This document shows, one piece after another, positions 4,451 to 5,520 of a DNA stretch of 5,520 nucleotides (its first letter is position 1; every line of letters begins with the position of its first letter). The stretch lies in assembly GCA_020433785.1 (NCBI GenBank), contig JAGRCC010000267.1, forward strand, positions 1 through 5,520. Direction: 5' to 3'. The notes below the pieces were generated by a model that was given only the letters and a program-made list of their open reading frames with translations, searched no databases and was not told the origin of the DNA. This stretch comes from Anaerolineae bacterium. GTDB taxonomy: Bacteria > Chloroflexota > Anaerolineae > 4572-78 > J111. Made by a program: the position numbers and the translations under genes.

Positions 4451-5520
4451 TGGGGCTAAAATTTCGCCCAAAGTGGAAACAAACCGCTCATTTTCTTCGG
4501 GTAATCCCACCGAAACCCGCAGATGGTCGGGTAAATAAAAGTTCCCCATCGGCCGGACAATGATTCCGCGCCGGAGGAGTTGTTCAGACACGTCTGCCGC
4601 TGGGACTGGGGGCTTGAACAGAATAAAATTGGCCTGACTGGGCCACAGTTGAACATCAAGCTGTTCAAGAGCTTCGTATAACCAAAGTCTACCTGCCTTG
4701 ACCAACTCAACTGTTTTTTGCAAGTGGGCCGCATCGCGTAGAGCGGCCATTCCACCTTCGATAGTCATCCGGTCAAGATGGAACGGTAGCCGGATACGGG
4801 CCAAGTATTCGATGATCTCCGGCCGGGCGATGCCGTAACCCAAACGCAAGCCCGCCAGACTGTAAGCTTTTGAAAAACTATGGACTACCACGACATTTTT
4901 ACCATTGCGCACATAAGCCAGCGCGTCGGCCCGATTATCGGCGGTAATAAAATGGTGGTAGACCTCATCGAGGACCAGCAGGACATGATCGGGGATATTG
5001 TTGACCAGCGTTTCCATCTGCTCGGCGCTGAGTAACCCGCCGGTCGGGTTGTTAGGGCTGCATAGGTAAATGACGCGCGTTTTTTCCGTCACCGCGGCCA
5101 GGATGGCTTCAACATCGTAGGTAAAGTGGTCCGGGTCTAAATCGACATAGACCACATTTGTGCCCACGCGCCGGGCAGTGACATCGTACACCGGAAAAGT
5201 GGGGCGACAGATAATGCACTCACTCTCCGGGCCGAGAAATCCCAGCGCGATCATCCACAGCACGTCACAGCCGCCGTTGCCGGTAAAGAAATTTTCCGGC
5301 TGCAAGCCTTGTCCCAACGTTTCGGCCAGTACTGCTTTTAAGTCGTCATCCCCCATCGGCGGATAGCGATTGAGTGAGGCGGCGGCTTGCTGCATGGCTG
5401 CCAAGGCCTGAGGCGATGGCCCCAGCGGGCTTTCATTGGAGCCGATTTTGATGACCTCCTCAACGCCATACTGCTTCCGAATATCTTCCATCGACGCGCC
5501 GCCAACATACACCGGCGATG
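4442..5520 (-). CDS. hisC: HisC-like histidinol-phosphate aminotransferase, 5' end outside the window
   Basis: A PLP-dependent class I/II (fold type I) aminotransferase; HisC converts imidazole-acetol phosphate and glutamate to histidinol phosphate in histidine synthesis. Residue numbers here count from the GTG at 5512. Seen in order: SNESPLGPSP (25-34), TGNGGCDVLW (77-86, cofactor-phosphate region), SPNNPTG (152-158, PLP-ring Asn), LDEVYHHF (181-188, Asp and Tyr to PLP), HSFSKAYSLAGLRLGY (211-226, with K215 the Schiff-base lysine and R223 a PLP-phosphate ligand), QANFILFK (293-300) and LRVSVGLPEEN (331-341, with R332 the substrate carboxylate arginine). The frame stays open through the right edge (codons for Ser and Pro before the GTG), and HisC proteins normally have a few more N-terminal residues. 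The true start is therefore probably outside and GTG 5512 is not chosen. Alternatives are an aromatic aminotransferase or a CobD-like threonine-phosphate decarboxylase; no other his or cob gene is visible to decide. Confidence 0.78.
   Translation of the reverse strand, partial: SPVYVGGASMEDIRKQYGVEEVIKIGSNESPLGPSPQALAAMQQAAASLNRYPPMGDDDLKAVLAETLGQGLQPENFFTGNGGCDVLWMIALGFLGPESECIICRPTFPVYDVTARRVGTNVVYVDLDPDHFTYDVEAILAAVTEKTRVIYLCSPNNPTGGLLSAEQMETLVNNIPDHVLLVLDEVYHHFITADNRADALAYVRNGKNVVVVHSFSKAYSLAGLRLGYGIARPEIIEYLARIRLPFHLDRMTIEGGMAALRDAAHLQKTVELVKAGRLWLYEALEQLDVQLWPSQANFILFKPPVPAADVSEQLLRRGIIVRPMGNFYLPDHLRVSVGLPEENERFVSTLGEILAPMK

Noticed and set aside
4381..4563. + strand 60-codon frame starting in the intergenic region
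   Set aside because: Most of it is antisense to the conserved C-terminal part of the aminotransferase. There is no good SD before the ATG and no recognisable family. It also starts within the predicted -35 region of the opposite strand.
4456..4755. - strand frame of 99 codons inside the aminotransferase gene
   Set aside because: It is out of frame with a gene that has full-length conserved motifs, and its own translation shows no family features.
5160..5366. + strand 68-codon frame antisense to the aminotransferase
   Set aside because: It lies wholly over conserved aminotransferase coding sequence and shows no independent signal.
5510..5512. GTG at 5512 as the true start of the aminotransferase
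   Set aside because: The frame continues open to the window edge with codons (Ser, Pro) that fit the pre-motif seen in HisC proteins. Members normally have more residues before this point.

Overview
The window comes from a bacterial chromosome of moderate GC content. It holds four genes on the + strand followed by two on the - strand. The likely source is a Chloroflexota/Anaerolineae-type organism. That is an inference from the mix of families: a GPHLHWEF-type M23 peptidase, a NagD-type HAD phosphatase, a 'quinate 5-dehydrogenase'-type protein and a very long pentapeptide-repeat protein with WRxVWExVNQG spacers. I see no IS element, CRISPR array, tRNA or rRNA.

Plus-strand cluster (1-2165). 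The first 117 bases are the C-terminal end of an M23 (LytM-type) metallopeptidase. After 18 nt comes a complete NagD-like HAD-IIA phosphatase (136-912). After 3 nt comes a small membrane protein with a GTG start (916-1266). That gene overlaps by 4 nt (ATGA) with a 300-residue protein (1263-2165) of the family usually labelled 'quinate 5-dehydrogenase', a label with little visible sequence support. The tight spacing suggests one transcript with translational coupling.

Minus-strand pair (2180-5520). A fold-type I PLP aminotransferase resembling histidinol-phosphate aminotransferase (HisC) enters from the right edge, its first residues lying outside the window, and ends at 4442. The 135 bases between it and the next gene hold a nested inverted repeat (4391-4450) and an extended -10 promoter (about 4351-4381) pointing into a 708-residue pentapeptide-repeat protein (4306-2180). 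This is the most striking object in the window. It has about 108 pentapeptides in four solenoid blocks, which are separated and terminated by a repeated non-pentapeptide module (an 'xIDxxTxLD' end cap and a 'WRxVWExVNQG' entry segment). The two gene sets converge with only 14 bp between stop codons.

Functionally, the + cluster combines cell-wall remodelling, a small-molecule phosphatase, a membrane protein and an uncharacterised enzyme-like protein. The - strand carries an amino-acid biosynthesis enzyme and, apparently from its own promoter, the large pentapeptide solenoid. Nothing in the sequence ties these into a single known pathway.
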